DNA of 64,000 bases from Pseudomonas putida (GTDB lineage: Bacteria > Pseudomonadota > Gammaproteobacteria > Pseudomonadales > Pseudomonadaceae). Below the pieces are notes generated by a model. That model worked only from the letters and a program-made list of their open reading frames with translations. It did not search any database and had not been told where the DNA came from. The stretch lies in assembly GCF_030159595.1 (NCBI RefSeq), contig NZ_BSKJ01000006.1, positions 1 to 64,000 on the forward strand, given 5' to 3'. Numbering within the stretch: the first letter of the stretch is position 1; each line of letters opens with the position of its first letter. Shown here piece by piece: positions 17,082 to 26,406 of the stretch. The position numbers were made by a program, and so were the translations under genes.

Positions 17082-17868
17082 GCGGCGTCGCCGACCCCTG
17101 CTCGCGGGAGAACTTGACCGCACCATCAAGGTCCTTGAGTAGCGTGCGCACATGCCACTTGATCGGCTCAAAGCGGCTTTCGGCCATTTGTGGTGCCAGA
17201 ATCTGCAGCGGTTTGGAATCGGCAAAGCCACCCGCCAGCGCTTCGGCGATCAGCGCCGCGTCCACACCGGACTGCTCGGCCAACGCCACCACTTCGGCAA
17301 TCACCAGGGCATTGCAAGCCACGATCATCTGGTTGCAGGCCTTGGTCACCTGGCCCGCGCCCACCGCCCCCATATGCGTCACCCGCTGGCCAAGCACCTG
17401 CAGCACCGGCCGGGCACGCTCAAGGTCGACCGCCTCGCCACCGACCATGATCGCCAGAGTACCGGCTTCGGCACCCGGCGTGCCGCCGGACACCGGGGCA
17501 TCCAGCCAGGCCATGCCGCACAGTACCGCGAGCTCGGCGGCCATTTCACGCGTGGCCGTGGGTTCCAGGCTGGAGAAATCGATCAGCAACTGACCACTGC
17601 GCCCACCCTGGGCAATGCCGTGTTCGCCGAACACTACCTCGCGCACCACGGCCGTGTCGGCCAGGCACAGCAGCACCATGTCGCTGCCCTGGCACAGTTC
17701 GGCGGGGCTGTTGGCCAGGCGCGCATCGGCGGCAACCAGTGCGGCGCACTTGTCCGGGCTGCGGTTCCACACGGTCAGCGGGTACCCCGCCGCCAGCAGG
17801 CGTCGGCACATGGGCAGGCCCATCAGGCCGATGCCAGCGAATCCAAGCGAAGGTAGTGCAGTGCTCAT
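16981..17868 (-). CDS. 3-hydroxyisobutyrate dehydrogenase-family oxidoreductase
   Basis: A 295-residue NAD(P)-dependent beta-hydroxyacid dehydrogenase. The Rossmann motif GFAGIGLMG begins near residue 9, substrate loop DAPVSGGTPGAEAGTL near 122, and the catalytic lysine lies in GAGQVTKACNQM near residue 170. The family includes 3-hydroxyisobutyrate dehydrogenase and tartronate semialdehyde reductase; the sequence alone does not settle which. GGGAG precedes the ATG at 17868 by about 8 nt. No glyoxylate or valine catabolic genes adjoin it. Confidence 0.85.
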   Translation of the reverse strand: MSTALPSLGFAGIGLMGLPMCRRLLAAGYPLTVWNRSPDKCAALVAADARLANSPAELCQGSDMVLLCLADTAVVREVVFGEHGIAQGGRSGQLLIDFSSLEPTATREMAAELAVLCGMAWLDAPVSGGTPGAEAGTLAIMVGGEAVDLERARPVLQVLGQRVTHMGAVGAGQVTKACNQMIVACNALVIAEVVALAEQSGVDAALIAEALAGGFADSKPLQILAPQMAESRFEPIKWHVRTLLKDLDGAVKFSREQGSATPLSGLAAQLMRLHGSQGYLQKDPATLVELYRNKG

Positions 17869-18037
17869 CAATGACTCCCGACTGTTCGAATTGTTTTACA
17901 GGTTGGCAGAGGGATAGACACATTACGCATCGCGTAAACTGTTACCGCCACGCCGAATTGTTACTTACCTCTACCCGCCTTGAGCGCCTTCAAGCACCAA
18001 AACGGGGCTTCTGCGCATTTTCGCGCACTAAAAAAGA

Positions 18038-18349
18038 TCACGCCTCTGGTGCTTGCTTCACCTGAATCACGATGAACGGCGAAACGACCACCGCCCAGAT
18101 CTCTGGATCGCGGCTTTGCAGGTCCAGCGCCTGCTCGGCCGACACAGGCCCAACAGTGCCATCACTACGCCACTTGGCGAAGATCTCGCCGCGATTCTCG
18201 GCCATCGCCTCGGCAACGGTGATCAGGTCCAGGCTGGGGTCGACCCAAATCAGGTCACCCTTGGCCCAGAAACGCTCCAACGCTTTCCACTCGATGATTG
18301 CCGTCTCGCCAAGCAATTTGGCATAGAGGGTGCTTGTTTGATCAGTCAT
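18038..18349 (-). CDS. DUF2288 family protein
   Basis: A 103-residue soluble protein beginning MTDQTSTLYAKLLGETAIIE, matching in size and pattern (WKALERFWAKGDLIWVDPSLDLITVAEAMAEN) the DUF2288 family of gammaproteobacteria and cyanobacteria. No function is established and no catalytic motif is obvious. I place the start at the ATG at 18349; the frame extends upstream but without a ribosome-binding site. The 166 bp between it and the dehydrogenase gene hold no gene that I can see. Confidence 0.8.
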   Translation of the reverse strand: MTDQTSTLYAKLLGETAIIEWKALERFWAKGDLIWVDPSLDLITVAEAMAENRGEIFAKWRSDGTVGPVSAEQALDLQSRDPEIWAVVVSPFIVIQVKQAPEA

Positions 18350-18570
18350 GGGTGGTATCCGCAAAAATCGGCCAATAAAAAAGGCCGGCATTTTTGCAGA
18401 AAAACCCGGTTTCAAATATGTAATTTGGTCGATTGGCCCCGAAGTTATGGGGTGGGGTCACAGATACAGGCAGTTTGATGGCGCCTTTTTGTATCTTTCT
18501 GTCGATCAAGCGACAACCCAGGAAACAGGCACTTTTCGACCGCTTTTCAAGCGCTCGAACAGCGCTCTAC

Positions 18571-18603
18571 ACTGTACCGGTACAGTTCCGGGACATGTTC
18601 CGG
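18571..18603. promoter_or_regulatory. two adjacent palindromes upstream of braC, candidate operator
   Basis: ACTGTACCGGTACAGT (18571-18586) is a perfect 16-bp palindrome. CCGGGACATGTTCCGG (18588-18603) is a near-perfect 16-bp dyad right next to it. They lie about 110 bp before the braC start within a 359-bp noncoding stretch. Which regulator binds is unknown. The remaining bases of 18350-18708 hold no ORF I can support. Confidence 0.5.
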
Positions 18604-18708
18604 GGGAAGGTGGGCTTGCGCGTTGGCATGGCCACGCCGCAAATCCCGCCCGGTCTGTAGCCCTGGCCGCCAGGACTATAAGAATTACAACAGAATGAGT
18701 GGAGCACT

Positions 18709-19824
18709 ATGATCAAGATTTCCAAGCTGTTCGCCGCAATGGTACTGGCCGGGGTAGCCAGCCATTCGTTTGCCGCCGATACCATCAAGATCGGGATTGC
18801 TGGCCCTAAAACCGGCCCTGTGACCCAGTACGGCGACATGCAGTTCATCGGCGCCAAGCAAGCCATCAAGGATATCAACGCCGCGGGCGGCGTCGATGGC
18901 AAGATGCTCGAAGCCAAGGAATACGATGACGCCTGCGACCCTAAACAGGCCGTGGCAGTCGCCAACAAAGTGGTCAACGACGGCGTCAAGTTCGTCATCG
19001 GCCACCTGTGCTCCAGCTCCACCCAGCCTGCGTCCGACATCTACGAAGACGAAGGCGTGATCATGATCACCCCGGCCGCCACCTCGCCGGAAATCACCGC
19101 CCGTGGCTACAAGCTGATCTTCCGCACCATCGGCCTGGACAGCGCCCAGGGCCCGGCTGCCGGCAACTACATCGCCGACCACGTCAAGCCGAAAGTGGTT
19201 GCAGTACTGCACGACAAGCAGCAGTACGGTGAAGGCATCGCCACCGCGGTCAAGCAGACCCTCGAAGGCAAAGGCACCAAGGTTGCCGTGTTCGAAGGCC
19301 TGAACGCCGGTGACAAGGACTTCTCCTCGATCATCCAGAAGCTCAAGCAGAACAACGTCGACTTCGTCTACTACGGCGGCTACCACCCAGAGCTGGGCCT
19401 GATCCTGCGCCAGGCTCAGGAAAAAGGCCTGAAAGCCAAGTTCATGGGCCCAGAGGGCGTGGGTAACGACTCGATCTCGCAGATCGCCCAGAACGCCTCC
19501 GAAGGCCTGCTGGTCACCCTGCCGAAGTCGTTCGATGCCGACCCGGAGAACAAGAAGATCGTCGACGCCATCAAGGCTGACGGCAAGGACCCTAGCGGCC
19601 CGTTCGTGTTCCCTGCCTACTCGGCTGTCGAGCTGATCGCCCAAGGCATCAAGGCCGCCAAGTCCGAAGACACCGACAAGGTGGCAGCCGCCATCCACGC
19701 CGGCTCCTTCAAGACCCCGACCGGCACCCTGTCGTACGACGAGAAGGGCGACCTGAAAGACTTCAAGTTCGTGGTCTACGAATGGCACTTCGGCAAGCCG
19801 AAGACCGAAGTCTCCCCTCAGTAA
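18709..19824 (+). CDS. braC: branched-chain amino acid binding protein BraC/LivK
   Basis: A 371-residue periplasmic binding protein of the Leu/Ile/Val family. It has a signal peptide (MIKISKLFAAMVLAGVASHSFA, cleavage before ADTIKIG), then the type I periplasmic-binding fold with the family blocks GPKTGPVTQYGDMQ and GHLCSSSTQPASDIYEDEG (the ligand-binding Ser/Thr run and one of two Cys that flank it). It delivers leucine, isoleucine, valine and often alanine to the LivHMGF permease encoded just downstream. A terminator at 19850-19880 separates it from livH, so it can be made in excess over the permease. Confidence 0.95.
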   Translation: MIKISKLFAAMVLAGVASHSFAADTIKIGIAGPKTGPVTQYGDMQFIGAKQAIKDINAAGGVDGKMLEAKEYDDACDPKQAVAVANKVVNDGVKFVIGHLCSSSTQPASDIYEDEGVIMITPAATSPEITARGYKLIFRTIGLDSAQGPAAGNYIADHVKPKVVAVLHDKQQYGEGIATAVKQTLEGKGTKVAVFEGLNAGDKDFSSIIQKLKQNNVDFVYYGGYHPELGLILRQAQEKGLKAKFMGPEGVGNDSISQIAQNASEGLLVTLPKSFDADPENKKIVDAIKADGKDPSGPFVFPAYSAVELIAQGIKAAKSEDTDKVAAAIHAGSFKTPTGTLSYDEKGDLKDFKFVVYEWHFGKPKTEVSPQ

Positions 19825-19849
19825 CTGCGTGACTAATAGCTGACCGTAG

Positions 19850-19880
19850 AAGCCCACTGTGCGAGCAGTGGGCTTTGTTT
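19850..19880 (+). terminator. hairpin between braC and livH
   Basis: AAGCCCACTG (19850-19859) and CAGTGGGCTT (19866-19875) form a perfect 10-bp stem with a 6-nt loop followed by TGTTTT. It is a likely partial terminator that would let the binding protein be expressed above the permease genes. Confidence 0.85.
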
Positions 19881-20009
19881 TACGAGGTTCATGGGCCCGA
19901 TCCCCGCGATCCGGGGGCAGGCTCACCTGAAAATCTTAAAACCGTCACCCGCGGTTTCCTGGCCTACCCCCGCCAGCGAAATGCAAATCAGGTTTTTAGG
20001 AGCGCTGTA

Positions 20010-20933
20010 ATGCCTGAGATCTACCATTTCTTCCAACAACTGGTTAATGGATTGACCATCGGCAGCACCTATGCCTTGATCGCCATCGGCTACACGATGG
20101 TGTACGGCATCATTGGCATGATCAACTTCGCCCACGGCGAGGTGTACATGATCGGTTCCTATGTGGCCTTCATCGCCCTGGCGGGCCTGGCCATGATGGG
20201 TATCCATTCGCTGCCGATCCTGATGACCGTCGCCTTCGTCGCGACGATCTTCGTCACCAGTGCCTATGGCTACAGCATCGAGCGGGTTGCCTACCGCCCA
20301 CTGCGCAACAGCAACCGGCTGATCCCGCTGATTTCCGCCATCGGCATGTCGATCTTTCTGCAGAACACCGTCCTGCTGTCGCAAGACTCCAAGGACAAGT
20401 CCATCCCCAACCTGATCCCCGGCAGCTTCTCCTTCGGGCCAGGTGGTGCTGAAGAAGTACTGATCAGCTACATGCAGGTCCTGGTGTTCGTGGTCACCCT
20501 CGTGGCCATGACCCTGCTTACCCTGTTCATCTCCCGTTCCCGCCTGGGCCGCGCCTGCCGCGCCTGCGCCGAGGACATCAAGATGGCCAACCTGCTCGGC
20601 ATCAACACCAACAACATCATCGCCCTCACCTTCGTCATCGGCGCCGCCCTGGCCGCTGTGGCGGCCGTGCTGCTGAGCATGCAGTACGGGGTAATCAACC
20701 CCAACGCCGGTTTCCTGGTAGGCCTGAAAGCCTTCACCGCGGCGGTACTGGGTGGCATCGGCAGCATCCCGGGCGCCATGCTCGGCGGGCTGGTGCTGGG
20801 TGTAGCCGAAGCGTTTGGCGCCGACATTTTCGGCGACCAGTACAAGGACGTGGTGGCATTCGGCTTGTTGGTTCTTGTCCTGCTATTCCGGCCGACCGGC
20901 ATCCTGGGCCGCCCGGAGGTTGAAAAAGTATGA
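20010..20933 (+). CDS. livH: branched-chain amino acid ABC permease LivH/BraD
   Basis: A 307-residue inner-membrane permease with about eight hydrophobic helices. Family marks include [20 protein letters not shown] at the start, the [14 protein letters not shown] block and the coupling-helix region [16 protein letters not shown] that contacts the ATPases. Start ATG 20010 has an AGGAG ribosome-binding site at 7-8 nt; the frame is open further upstream but runs through the terminator. It pairs with LivM, with which it overlaps by 4 bp (ATGA). Confidence 0.95.
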   Translation: MPEIYHFFQQLVNGLTIGSTYALIAIGYTMVYGIIGMINFAHGEVYMIGSYVAFIALAGLAMMGIHSLPILMTVAFVATIFVTSAYGYSIERVAYRPLRNSNRLIPLISAIGMSIFLQNTVLLSQDSKDKSIPNLIPGSFSFGPGGAEEVLISYMQVLVFVVTLVAMTLLTLFISRSRLGRACRACAEDIKMANLLGINTNNIIALTFVIGAALAAVAAVLLSMQYGVINPNAGFLVGLKAFTAAVLGGIGSIPGAMLGGLVLGVAEAFGADIFGDQYKDVVAFGLLVLVLLFRPTGILGRPEVEKV

Positions 20934-22186
20934 ACAAAAATCTCAAACAGGCGTTCTTCAGCGCCTTGCTGGTATGGGCCGTGGCCTTCCCGGTACTGGG
21001 CCTGAAACTGAGCATCGACGGCATCAGCCTGGTCGTGCACAGCCAGGGTTCGTTCACCATCAGCATCATCGCCGTGTGCTCGGTACTGATGTTCCTGCGC
21101 GTGCTGTTCGACAAACAGTGGAGTGCGGTGATGGGCAGCCGTTCGGATCGCAAGTTGATCCCGCCGGCTGTCAGCAACTACCTGACCCTGCCCAAGACCC
21201 AGCGCTATGTGATCATTGGCCTGATCGTCGCGGCACTGGTGTGGCCGTTCTTCGGTTCGCGCGGCGCGGTCGACATTGCCACGCTGATACTGATCTATGT
21301 GCTGTTGGGCCTTGGCCTTAACATCGTGGTCGGCCTGGCGGGCCTGCTCGACCTGGGTTACGTCGGCTTCTACGCCGTTGGCGCCTACAGCTACGCCATG
21401 CTCTCGCACTACCTGGGCTGGAGTTTCTGGGTTTGCCTGCCGATCGCCGGCCTGATGGCCGCCACCTTCGGCTTCCTGCTCGGCTTCCCGGTGCTGCGCC
21501 TGCGCGGTGACTACCTGGCGATCGTGACCCTCGGTTTCGGCGAGATCATCCGCCTGTTCCTGCGCAACCTCACCGACTGGACCGGCGGCCCCAACGGCAT
21601 CAGCAACATCCCCAAGCCGGAGTTCTTCGGCCTCACCTTCGAACGCCGTGCCGCCGAGGGCATGCAGACCTTCCACGAGTTCTTCGGGCTGGAATACAAC
21701 TCGATCAACAAGGTCATCTTCCTGTACCTGGTCGCCTTGCTGCTGGCCCTGCTGGCGCTGTTCGTCATCAACCGCCTGCTGCGCATGCCGATCGGTCGCG
21801 CTTGGGAAGCCCTGCGTGAAGACGAAATCGCTTGCCGCGCACTGGGCCTCAACCCGACCGTGATCAAGCTGTCGGCGTTTACCCTGGGTGCCTGCTTCGC
21901 CGGTTTCGCCGGCAGCTTCTTCGCCGCGCGCCAAGGCCTGGTGACGCCGGAGTCGTTCACCTTCATCGAGTCGGCGATCATCCTCGCCATCGTCGTGCTT
22001 GGCGGCATGGGCTCACAACTGGGCGTGATTCTCGCGGCCATCGTGATGATCCTGCTGCCCGAGCTGATGCGTGAGTTCAGCGAGTACCGGATGCTGATGT
22101 TCGGTGCGCTGATGGTATTGATGATGATCTGGCGTCCGCAAGGCCTGCTGCCTATGCAACGCCCACACATGGAGCTGCACCGATGA
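20930..22186 (+). CDS. livM: branched-chain amino acid ABC permease LivM/BraE
   Basis: A 418-residue permease, the larger partner of LivH. The N-terminal ~120 residues are the extra LivM-specific membrane region (DUF3382-like); the remainder is the conserved permease domain with [40 protein letters not shown] and the coupling loop [15 protein letters not shown]. It is translationally coupled by ATGA overlaps to livH before it and livG after it. Confidence 0.95.
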   Translation: MNKNLKQAFFSALLVWAVAFPVLGLKLSIDGISLVVHSQGSFTISIIAVCSVLMFLRVLFDKQWSAVMGSRSDRKLIPPAVSNYLTLPKTQRYVIIGLIVAALVWPFFGSRGAVDIATLILIYVLLGLGLNIVVGLAGLLDLGYVGFYAVGAYSYAMLSHYLGWSFWVCLPIAGLMAATFGFLLGFPVLRLRGDYLAIVTLGFGEIIRLFLRNLTDWTGGPNGISNIPKPEFFGLTFERRAAEGMQTFHEFFGLEYNSINKVIFLYLVALLLALLALFVINRLLRMPIGRAWEALREDEIACRALGLNPTVIKLSAFTLGACFAGFAGSFFAARQGLVTPESFTFIESAIILAIVVLGGMGSQLGVILAAIVMILLPELMREFSEYRMLMFGALMVLMMIWRPQGLLPMQRPHMELHR

Positions 22187-22950
22187 GCCGCGAAATTCTG
22201 CAAGTCAGCGGCCTGAGCATGCGCTTCGGCGGCTTGTTGGCGGTCAACGGCGTGGCCCTGACCGTCAAGGAAAAACAAGTGGTTGCGCTGATCGGCCCGA
22301 ACGGCGCCGGCAAGACCACCGTGTTCAACTGCCTGACCGGCTTCTACAAGCCCAGCGGCGGCACCATCCTGCTCGATGGCCAGCCGATCCAGGGCCTCGC
22401 CGGCCACCAGATCGCCCGCAAGGGCGTGGTGCGGACCTTCCAGAACGTGCGCCTGTTCAAGGAAATGACCGCGCTGGAAAACCTGCTGATCGCTCAACAC
22501 CGCCACTTGAACACCAACTTCTTCGCCGGCCTGTTCAAGACCCCGAGCTTCCGCCGCAGCGAGAAGGAGGCCATGGAACGCGCGCAGTACTGGCTGGAGA
22601 AGGTCAACCTGACCGAATTCGCCAACCGTACCGCCGGCACCCTGGCCTACGGCCAGCAACGCCGCCTGGAAATCGCCCGCTGCATGATGACCCAGCCGCG
22701 CATCATCATGCTCGACGAACCGGCCGCAGGCCTGAACCCGAAAGAAACCGAAGACCTCAAGGCACTGATCGCCTACCTGCGTGAGTCGCACAACGTCACC
22801 GTGCTGCTGATCGAGCACGACATGAAGCTGGTGATGAGCATCTCCGACCATATCGTGGTGATCAACCAGGGCACTCCCCTGGCCCACGGCACACCGGAAG
22901 AGATCCGCGACAACCCTGATGTGATCAAAGCCTACCTGGGGGAAGCGTAA
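22183..22950 (+). CDS. livG: branched-chain amino acid ABC ATPase LivG/BraF
   Basis: A 255-residue ATP-binding subunit. Walker A GPNGAGKT lies near residue 37, the signature is the LivG-type [13 protein letters not shown], and Walker B with catalytic Glu is [13 protein letters not shown]. The C-terminal switch region has LIEHDMKLV. It works as a heterodimer with LivF on the cytoplasmic face of LivHM. The start overlaps livM by 4 bp; the stop is directly followed by the livF ATG. Confidence 0.96.
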   Translation: MSREILQVSGLSMRFGGLLAVNGVALTVKEKQVVALIGPNGAGKTTVFNCLTGFYKPSGGTILLDGQPIQGLAGHQIARKGVVRTFQNVRLFKEMTALENLLIAQHRHLNTNFFAGLFKTPSFRRSEKEAMERAQYWLEKVNLTEFANRTAGTLAYGQQRRLEIARCMMTQPRIIMLDEPAAGLNPKETEDLKALIAYLRESHNVTVLLIEHDMKLVMSISDHIVVINQGTPLAHGTPEEIRDNPDVIKAYLGEA

Positions 22951-23652
22951 ATGCTGAAGTTCGAGAACGTTTCCACCTTCTACGGCAAGATCCAGGCGCT
23001 GCACAGCGTCAACGTGGAGATCAATCAGGGCGAGATCGTCACCCTGATCGGCGCAAACGGCGCTGGCAAGTCGACCTTGCTGATGACCCTGTGCGGCTCG
23101 CCGCAGGCGCACAGTGGCAGCATCAAGTACCTGGGTGAAGAACTGGTCGGCCAGCCGTCCTCGCACATCATGCGCAAGAGCATCGCCGTCGTGCCGGAAG
23201 GCCGCCGCGTGTTCGCCCGTCTGACCGTCGAGGAAAACCTGGCGATGGGTGGTTTCTTCACCGACAAGGGCGACTACCAGGAGCAACTGGACAAGGTGTT
23301 GCAGTTGTTCCCGCGCCTGAAAGAGCGTTACATCCAGCGTGGCGGCACCATGTCGGGTGGCGAGCAGCAGATGCTCGCCATTGGCCGGGCGCTGATGAGC
23401 AAGCCCAAGCTGCTGCTGCTCGACGAGCCCTCGCTGGGCCTGGCGCCAATCATCATCCAGCAGATCTTCGACATCATCGAACAGCTGCGCCGTGATGGCG
23501 TGACGGTGTTCCTGGTGGAGCAGAACGCCAACCAGGCGCTGAAAATCGCTGACCGGGCGTATGTGCTGGAGAACGGCCGGGTGGTGATGCAAGGGACGGG
23601 TGAAGCGCTGTTGACTGACCCGAAGGTGCGCGACGCGTACCTGGGGGGTTGA
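22951..23652 (+). CDS. livF: branched-chain amino acid ABC ATPase LivF/BraG
   Basis: A 233-residue ATP-binding subunit and last gene of the importer operon. Walker A is GANGAGKST near residue 34, the signature MSGGEQQMLAIGRALM, and Walker B LLLLDEPSLGLAP, followed by the H-loop equivalent FLVEQNANQAL, which carries Gln where many ABC ATPases have His, as is usual for LivF. The start directly abuts the livG stop. Confidence 0.96.
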   Translation: MLKFENVSTFYGKIQALHSVNVEINQGEIVTLIGANGAGKSTLLMTLCGSPQAHSGSIKYLGEELVGQPSSHIMRKSIAVVPEGRRVFARLTVEENLAMGGFFTDKGDYQEQLDKVLQLFPRLKERYIQRGGTMSGGEQQMLAIGRALMSKPKLLLLDEPSLGLAPIIIQQIFDIIEQLRRDGVTVFLVEQNANQALKIADRAYVLENGRVVMQGTGEALLTDPKVRDAYLGG

Positions 23653-23657
23653 TCGGG

Positions 23658-23679
23658 AAAGGGCCTTCGGGCCCTTTTT
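23658..23679 (+). terminator. terminator of the liv operon
   Basis: AAAGGGCC - TTC - GGGCCCTTTTT forms a strong GC-rich stem with a T run six bases after the livF stop. Confidence 0.9.
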
Positions 23680-23769
23680 CATGCCTGCTGAATGTGTATG
23701 ACTTGTGATCCCCGCACACCCTGCGTAACGTGGCCGGCTCTTTGCCAAAGATTCCACGGAGCCCGCCTC

Positions 23770-24444
23770 ATGCGCCTCACCCGCACCCTGCTGCTTACCG
23801 CCCTGCTGCCCCTGTTCGCCGGCTGCCAGCTCATGGCTGAAACACCAAGCGACCCGAACATCGGCACCACGCGCATGCAGGGCGAGCTGCGTGCCGCCGG
23901 TGGCCAGCTGCTGTTCAAGCCGTGCAGCGAAAACCGCACGTTCGTGATCAACGACGTCGGCACCACCGGCATCCTGCAGGAGGCCGCCAACCTCGCCAAA
24001 GATGCCAACGACAAGCTGTTCGCCGACGTTCGTGGGCGCCTCACCGGCAGCAAGCAGGCCAACAACGACGGTCAGCTGGAAGTGCGCCGCCTGTACCGGC
24101 TGGAACCTTCGACTCGCGCGTGTGAAGACCCCAACTTCAAGCAACTGACCCTGCGCGCCAATGGCCACGAGCCGGAGTGGGACATCAAGGCCAGCGGCAA
24201 GGGCATGGTGCTCAACCGCGTCGGCCAGGAACCCCTGCCCCTGCCCTTCCTCGAAGAAGAAGTACCCGGCGGCGGCCTGACCCTCACCAGCGAAGCCAAC
24301 GGCCAGCATGTGGAGCTGTGGGTCGCACCGCAGCGCTGCGTGGACAGTGCCACTGGCGCCATCCACCACCTGCGTGCCGAGCTGCACATCGAAGGTAAAA
24401 CCCTGCAGGGCTGCGGTTACTACGGTGGTGCGCGCGACAACTGA
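23770..24444 (+). CDS. COG3650-type lipoprotein
   Basis: A 224-residue lipoprotein: signal peptide MRLTRTLLLTALLPLFAGC with lipobox LFAGC at residue 19. The C-terminal half holds the COG3650 block NGHEPEWDIKASGKGMVLNR and ends with a paired-cysteine region (APQRCVDSATG, GCGYYGGARDN). The N-terminal half resembles the same fold (MQGELRAAGGQLLFKPCSEN). No enzymatic function is known for this family. I chose ATG 23770 because the signal peptide starts there; the frame is open for 78 bases upstream. Confidence 0.8.
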   Translation: MRLTRTLLLTALLPLFAGCQLMAETPSDPNIGTTRMQGELRAAGGQLLFKPCSENRTFVINDVGTTGILQEAANLAKDANDKLFADVRGRLTGSKQANNDGQLEVRRLYRLEPSTRACEDPNFKQLTLRANGHEPEWDIKASGKGMVLNRVGQEPLPLPFLEEEVPGGGLTLTSEANGQHVELWVAPQRCVDSATGAIHHLRAELHIEGKTLQGCGYYGGARDN

Positions 24445-24547
24445 TCGCCGGGCGCTTTTATCCTGCCAGTCGGGGCGGCTAACAGCTTATACTTGGCGGT
24501 TTGTGTAAAGCCGCCGGCCGCCCATGGCCGGGATACTGGACCCTGCC

Positions 24548-26155
24548 ATGCTACGAATCACCGAACTCAAGCTGCCCCTGGACCACCCCGACGAAGCGCT
24601 GCGTGAAGCCATCGTCCAGCGCCTGGGCATCAGCGACGAGCAACTGCTCAGCTTCAACCTGTTCAAGCGCAGCTACGATGCGCGCAAGAAGAACAGCGAA
24701 CTGCTGTTCATCTACACCATCGACCTGGAAGCCAGCAACGAAGCCGAGCTGCTTGCCAAATTCGCCGACGATCACAACATCGGCGTAGCACCGGACGTGG
24801 CTTACAAGTACGTTGGTCACGCCCCAGCCGATATTCAGGAACGCCCGATCGTGGTCGGTTTCGGCCCGTGCGGCATCTTCGCCGGCCTGCTGCTGGCACA
24901 GATGGGTTTCAAGCCGATCATCCTCGAACGCGGCAAGGAGGTGCGCCAGCGCACCAAGGACACCTGGGGCCTTTGGCGCAAGAGCGTACTCAACCCAGAG
25001 TCCAACGTGCAGTTCGGCGAAGGCGGCGCCGGCACTTTCTCGGACGGCAAGCTGTACAGCCAGATCAAGGACCCGCAGCACCACGGCCGCAAAGTACTGG
25101 AAGAGTTCGTCAAGGCTGGGGCGCCGGACGAGATCCTGTACATCAACAAACCGCACATCGGCACCTTCCGCCTCACCGGCATGGTCGAACAGATGCGTCA
25201 GGACATGATCGCCCTCGGTGCAGAGGTGCGCTTCCAGCAGAAGGTTACCGACCTGCTGGTCGAAGACGGCCAACTGACCGGCGTGGTGCTGGAGAGCGGC
25301 GAGCAGCTGCATTCGCGCCATGTGGTCCTGGCCCTGGGCCACAGTGCCCGCGACACCTTCCGCATGCTGCATGCCAAAGGCGTGTACATGGAAGCCAAGC
25401 CGTTCTCGGTCGGTTTCCGTATCGAGCACCCGCAAACGCTGATCGACAAGGCGCGCCTGGGCAAGTACGCCGGCCACCCGAAACTCGGCGCTGCCGACTA
25501 CAAGCTGGTGTACCACGCCAAGAACGGCCGTTCGGTGTACAGCTTCTGCATGTGCCCGGGCGGCACCGTGGTCGCGGCTACCAGCGAGCCGGGCCGGGTG
25601 GTGACCAACGGCATGAGCCAGTACTCGCGTAACGAGCGCAACGCCAACTCCGGCATCGTCGTCGGCATCGACCCCGAGCGCGACTACCCGGGCGGCCCGC
25701 TGGCCGGTATCGAGCTGCAAGAACGCCTGGAGGCCCATGCTTATGTGATGGGGGGCAGCAACTACCAGGCTCCGGCACAGTTGGTGGGCGACTTCGTTGC
25801 AGGGCGGGCATCCACTGCGCTGGGCAGTGTAGAGCCGTCCTACAAGCCGGGCGTGACCTTGGGCGATCTCGCGCCGAGCCTGCCAGATTTTGCCATTGAG
25901 GCAATCCGTGAAGCGCTGCCGGCGTTCGACCGGCAGATCAAGGGCTACAACCTGCACGATGCCGTGTTGACCGGGATCGAGACGCGCACTTCGTCGCCAC
26001 TGCGGATTACCCGGGGTGAGGATTACCAGAGCCTGAACATGAAGGGGCTGTTCCCGGCGGGTGAAGGGGCCGGGTATGCGGGCGGTATTCTGTCGGCGGG
26101 TGTGGATGGCATCCGCATTGCTGAAGCGGTGGCGCGGGATATGCTCGGCCTCTGA
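24548..26155 (+). CDS. FAD-dependent dehydrogenase, COG2509 family
   Basis: A 535-residue flavoprotein. After an N-terminal ~95-residue region (MLRITELKLPLDHPDEALRE...) the FAD-binding Rossmann motif appears as VVGFGPCGIFAGLLLAQMGF, followed by ILERGKEV and FGEGGAGTFSDGKL. The C-terminal region closes the FAD site with GLFPAGEGAGYAGGILSAGVDG. The family is annotated only as FAD-dependent dehydrogenases; the substrate is unknown. ATG 24548 gives the usual family N-terminus; an in-frame ATG at 24524 adds eight residues. Confidence 0.85.
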   Translation: MLRITELKLPLDHPDEALREAIVQRLGISDEQLLSFNLFKRSYDARKKNSELLFIYTIDLEASNEAELLAKFADDHNIGVAPDVAYKYVGHAPADIQERPIVVGFGPCGIFAGLLLAQMGFKPIILERGKEVRQRTKDTWGLWRKSVLNPESNVQFGEGGAGTFSDGKLYSQIKDPQHHGRKVLEEFVKAGAPDEILYINKPHIGTFRLTGMVEQMRQDMIALGAEVRFQQKVTDLLVEDGQLTGVVLESGEQLHSRHVVLALGHSARDTFRMLHAKGVYMEAKPFSVGFRIEHPQTLIDKARLGKYAGHPKLGAADYKLVYHAKNGRSVYSFCMCPGGTVVAATSEPGRVVTNGMSQYSRNERNANSGIVVGIDPERDYPGGPLAGIELQERLEAHAYVMGGSNYQAPAQLVGDFVAGRASTALGSVEPSYKPGVTLGDLAPSLPDFAIEAIREALPAFDRQIKGYNLHDAVLTGIETRTSSPLRITRGEDYQSLNMKGLFPAGEGAGYAGGILSAGVDGIRIAEAVARDMLGL

Positions 26156-26164
26156 TGCTTGATC

Positions 26165-26214
26165 GCCTGCCAGCGGCCTTTCACGCGTAAACCCGCGAAA
26201 GGCCGCTGGCAGGC
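26165..26214. repeat. REP-type palindrome, 18-bp perfect arms
   Basis: GCCTGCCAGCGGCCTTTC (26165-26182) and its exact reverse complement (26197-26214) enclose a 14-nt core containing CGCGTAAACCCGC, which resembles the centre of the P. putida REP motif. It follows the FAD gene stop by 9 nt and may also act as a transcript-end hairpin. Confidence 0.75.
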
Positions 26215-26308
26215 ATCAGAATAATCCACCCCCAACGTCAGGCTTCCCCTCCCCCTTCCTTCCTCATTTCCATCTAGGCTTCCCCCAAGCCTGTCGGCAA
26301 CACCATAT

Positions 26309-26333
26309 AACAAAAACGAATATAGTTTTTGTT
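26309..26333. promoter_or_regulatory. AT-rich dyad upstream of nhaA
   Basis: AACAAAAAC (26309-26317) and GTTTTTGTT (26325-26333) are perfect 9-bp inverted arms around GAATATA, 74 bp before the nhaA start codon. It is a candidate operator or promoter element in an otherwise GC-rich region. No binding protein can be named. Confidence 0.4.
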
Positions 26334-26406
26334 TTAAAGCATATCGTCACAGGCTAGGGTGTACGCCCGTTCCATTCGTAAACTGCTCATGGAGAGCCTA
26401 TAGCCC

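Noticed and set aside
18571..18586. LexA/SOS box before braC
   Set aside because: The palindrome is CTGT-N6-ACAG; the LexA consensus needs CTGT-N8-ACAG, and braC is not an expected SOS gene.
21511..24387. Minus-strand open frame of about 958 codons across the liv genes
   Set aside because: It spans the antisense of four real genes and a terminator; composition is shadow-like and no motif is visible.
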